Source of the DNA: CAZZDA01 sp964652585
GTDB lineage: Bacteria > Patescibacteriota > Patescibacteriia > UBA1544
NCBI GenBank assembly: GCA_964652585.1
Contig: CAZZDA010000017.1
Span: 1 to 16,774 of the forward strand
Length of the DNA stretch: 16,774 nt
Direction of reading: 5' to 3'
Position numbers and translations under genes: made by a program. The notes beneath the pieces were generated by a model. That model was not told the DNA's origin. It ran no database searches and saw only the letters and a list, made by a program, of their open reading frames with translations. Of the stretch, positions 14,629-16,774 are shown in pieces. The first letter of the stretch is position 1. Each line of letters starts with the position of its first letter.

Positions 14629-15390
14629 ATGAATAAAGAAATAACAAAGCGAAGCGCAGCAATGGTTACAGGCGCTGCTAGTGGTATTGGTTTCAGCATT
14701 GTGAAAAAATTGCTCAAACAGGGTTATTTTATTTTTGCAATTGATTACGATGAGGAAAAGATTCAAACATGCAAAAAGAAGTTTTCTGCCTACAAGGATA
14801 GGATTGTGTATCATTCTTTAGACCTTTCAATGGGTAAAGAAATAGAAGTGTTTCTTAAAACGTTCAGTAAGGAAAGGAAGTGTATTTCAGTATTGATCAA
14901 TAACGTTGGCTATCAGGAGGAAGTGCCGTTTCTTCGTTTAAATATTCAGCAGTGGCAAAGGTTATTCAGAGTCAATTTGGAAGCAGCATTTCTCTTAAGT
15001 CAAGCGGTTGCCAAACAGATGATAAAAAAGAACATCATTGGAACTATAATAAATATTACCTCAATACACGACAGTATTATCCGGGATATTCCTCATTACT
15101 CTTCATCAAAGGCGGCACTGGAACAGCTTACTCGCGAAATGGCTTATAGCTTGGCTAAACATAAGATTAGAGTTAACGCAATAGCCCCAGGAGCGATTGA
15201 TACACCAATGATACGTCAGGAATTAAGAACCCGAGAGCAAGTTGAAAAAGCGAGAAAGCTAGTGCCGCTTGGAGAATTGGGTGACCCGGATGATATTGCG
15301 CAAGCAGTGGGTTTTCTTATATCTAACAAAGCGAAGTACATAACGGGAACTACTGTTACCATTGATGGAGGTCTTTCGTTGATTATTTAG
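14629..15390 (+). CDS. Short-chain dehydrogenase/reductase
   Basis: NAD(P)-dependent oxidoreductase with a Rossmann fold, 253 aa, classical SDR length. Seen: the cofactor motif TGAASGIG (14-21), the DLS acidic turn after strand 4, NNVG, and the catalytic set S145, Y157 and K161 (HYSSSK). Later come IAPGAIDTPM and the family C-terminal signature ITGTTVTIDGG. It resembles FabG, glucose/ribitol dehydrogenases and similar polyol or 3-oxoacyl reductases; the substrate cannot be fixed from sequence. D42 of FAIDYD at the end of strand 2 suggests a preference for NAD(H), by family rule. A GTG two codons earlier (14623) is an alternative start. It is 5 bases from the glycoside-hydrolase gene, so a carbohydrate substrate is a reasonable inference. 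Confidence 0.9.
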   Translation: MNKEITKRSAAMVTGAASGIGFSIVKKLLKQGYFIFAIDYDEEKIQTCKKKFSAYKDRIVYHSLDLSMGKEIEVFLKTFSKERKCISVLINNVGYQEEVPFLRLNIQQWQRLFRVNLEAAFLLSQAVAKQMIKKNIIGTIINITSIHDSIIRDIPHYSSSKAALEQLTREMAYSLAKHKIRVNAIAPGAIDTPMIRQELRTREQVEKARKLVPLGELGDPDDIAQAVGFLISNKAKYITGTTVTIDGGLSLII

Positions 15391-15395
15391 ATTTT

Positions 15396-16709
15396 ATGAT
15401 TGAAAAGTATTTAGTAGGCGTCAACCTCGCATGGTCACATAACAGACAAAGCAACGAAGAAATATTTCAGCAGTATCAGTCATGGATAACGAAATGCTCT
15501 TCACAAAATATTGGTGTTGTAAGGATTTTTGTTACTCGGTGGTCATTAAATGCTTTATTTGATGATACTAGGAGAGATCTGCTTAATCAGATCATCTCAT
15601 TTGCATCTGAAAGAAAAATTGAGGTGGTGCTTGTCATTAACCACTTTACGGATTTCATAAGACACCATGAACGGGATTTGGCGAGTGATGAATATATATG
15701 GAGAACATTCCCCCTTAAAACCACCTCCCTCACGAATTTCTTTGATAAACCAAGTGAAGAATATGTCGAGATAGTTAGAAGATTGTTGGCAGATTTGCGT
15801 ACTTGTTCAAACATTCAACGCATCGAATTATTTAATGAAATTGATTTGGTCGATGTTTCAAGAAAGATACTTGTTTCATGGTGTAATCAATTGATAAATA
15901 CACTCGATCTACAAGACAGGTTTGATTTTTTTATAAGTGTTGCCCATCAGAACAATTACCATTTTTTTAAAAATCACTGCTCAGTTCCAGTCGATATCCA
16001 CTTTTATAACTATCCTTTTGAAAATGCCTTTCAAAGTCTGGAGGATTACAAAAAGATAAGCGATAATTTGTTATTTGGTGAATACGCGAAATTCTCTGAT
16101 GAACCGAGGTTGGAACGTTGTGATGCACGGTCCTTTTTTTGTTCCGGTCTCTGGGGCGGTTTCTTTCTGAAATTAAAAACAAGCCCAATGCATTGGTGGT
16201 GGGAAGAATTACTTCAAAATGAAAGTTGCGCAAACATTATGAACACCTTTCACAATATTAAACTTGCTGAGACTGTTCCTTTTGTGAGTTTTGAAATTAA
16301 GAATATTCAACGAACGAAACAAACAAATATATCAAATGCCAACAAAGGAAAACTACAAACAAGATTAACTACACTAATTAGAAATCCTAGGTTAGTTAAG
16401 CGTGAATATGCAGCTATTGCAAAATTTGTTAAAAAGCACATTTATAAACTATTTGACGAGCAGCTGTTTGTAAGGGCTTATAGAGGTTCCGAAATTTACA
16501 TTTACTGCGAGCCGAAGAACTGCCAGACAGTTATATTTGATCTGACGCTTCATCCTGAACCGCTTTCTCCTAATCCGCACGCCGTACTGATAGATCTTTT
16601 CACAGGCAAGGAATCAGCGCTTCAAATAGAAACGGGAGAGGGAATGTATGAGATAAAGGGGTGCAAGATTTCTCATAATCATTTAATAAAAATTATCAAT
16701 GGGAAATGA
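15396..16709 (+). CDS. GH-A-like (cellulase-type) glycoside hydrolase
   Basis: A 437-aa protein that looks like a (beta/alpha)8 barrel glycosidase. Seen: the first strand LVGVNLAWSHN (6-16), VVRIFVTRWSLN with an arginine typical of clan GH-A, VVLVINHFTDF, and IELFNEIDL carrying the Asn-Glu acid/base pair (E148). LLFGEYAKF with E229 is a candidate nucleophile, and SPMHWWWEE follows as the strand 8 aromatic patch. Residues from about 345 form a smaller C-terminal domain (YRGSEIYIYCEP, VLIDLFTGKE) like the beta-sandwich seen after such barrels. No signal peptide is visible, so it is predicted to be cytoplasmic unless exported another way. The ATG is 5 bases after the SDR stop, with no visible Shine-Dalgarno sequence. 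Family-level substrate is unknown; confidence is in the fold, less in activity. Confidence 0.65.
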   Translation: MIEKYLVGVNLAWSHNRQSNEEIFQQYQSWITKCSSQNIGVVRIFVTRWSLNALFDDTRRDLLNQIISFASERKIEVVLVINHFTDFIRHHERDLASDEYIWRTFPLKTTSLTNFFDKPSEEYVEIVRRLLADLRTCSNIQRIELFNEIDLVDVSRKILVSWCNQLINTLDLQDRFDFFISVAHQNNYHFFKNHCSVPVDIHFYNYPFENAFQSLEDYKKISDNLLFGEYAKFSDEPRLERCDARSFFCSGLWGGFFLKLKTSPMHWWWEELLQNESCANIMNTFHNIKLAETVPFVSFEIKNIQRTKQTNISNANKGKLQTRLTTLIRNPRLVKREYAAIAKFVKKHIYKLFDEQLFVRAYRGSEIYIYCEPKNCQTVIFDLTLHPEPLSPNPHAVLIDLFTGKESALQIETGEGMYEIKGCKISHNHLIKIINGK

Positions 16710-16736
16710 AAGAAAAGCCATAATCAAAGAGATTTC

Positions 16737-16754
16737 CCCGCAGCTTGCTGCGGG
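16737..16754 (+). terminator. GC-rich hairpin after the hydrolase gene
   Basis: CCCGCAGC (16737-16744) and GCTGCGGG (16747-16754) are perfect reverse complements around TT; with a realistic loop, CCCGCA/TGCGGG encloses GCTTGC. Only TCTT follows, so a terminator role is uncertain. Such hairpins also occur at ends of small mobile elements. The window stops 20 bases later. Confidence 0.45.
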
Positions 16755-16774
16755 TCTTACGCAACTATGGTACA

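Noticed and set aside
1..16774. CRISPR array, tRNA or rRNA genes
   Set aside because: No regularly spaced repeats, no cloverleaf-like segments and no conserved rRNA blocks were seen in any intergenic stretch.

Overview
This 16.8 kb window is an AT-leaning, very gene-dense bacterial segment. Its style fits a streamlined genome of the Candidate Phyla Radiation (Patescibacteria, Parcubacteria-like). UvrC and UvrB are both cut back at the C-terminus, MetRS and ArgRS are compact, the response regulator is a lone receiver domain, and there is a small secreted L,D-transpeptidase with calcium-loop repeats. Several genes overlap or sit a few bases apart, and Shine-Dalgarno sequences are often weak or absent. 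The lineage is an inference from gene architecture; there is no rRNA here to confirm it. I see no tRNA, rRNA or CRISPR array.

Layout. 1-124: a terminator-like hairpin, probably of an upstream gene. 125-2358 (+): uvrC, a 30-bp perfect palindrome, then the secreted L,D-transpeptidase. 2355-5324 (-): an ATP-grasp ligase of unknown substrate followed by uvrB, converging on the transpeptidase with a 4-base overlap. 5325-5565: a divergent promoter region. 5566-7287 (+): metG and its terminator. 7288-7591: a spacer with three consecutive hairpins, the last resembling an IS200/IS605 end. 7592-7783 (-): a relic of the first ~57 codons of a second, diverged uvrB. 7917-12689 (+): a tight five-gene cluster encoding a PlsC acyltransferase, a SAM methyltransferase, an OlsB/FeeM-like N-acyltransferase, a polytopic sensor histidine kinase and a single-domain response regulator. 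12692-14434 (-): argS. 14435-14628: a divergent regulatory region with palindromes and a direct repeat. 14629-16709 (+): a short-chain dehydrogenase and a GH-A-like glycoside hydrolase. The window ends in a GC-rich hairpin.

The most interesting element is the 7917-12689 cluster. An OlsA-like O-acyltransferase, an N-methyltransferase candidate and an OlsB/FeeM/LuxI-fold N-acyltransferase are together the parts list for an N-acyl aminolipid (possibly an N-methylated ornithine-lipid-like molecule) or an N-acyl amino acid signal. They sit in one apparent transcription unit with a membrane sensor kinase that has about nine predicted membrane segments, and its receiver. That suggests either membrane-lipid remodelling under two-component control or a self-contained lipid-signal make-and-sense module.

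Secondary points are the uvrB relic on the far side of metG (evidence of gene replacement or duplication followed by loss), the joint loss of the UvrB UVR domain and the UvrC helix-hairpin-helix domain, and promoters with extended -10 elements, one apparently producing a leaderless mRNA.
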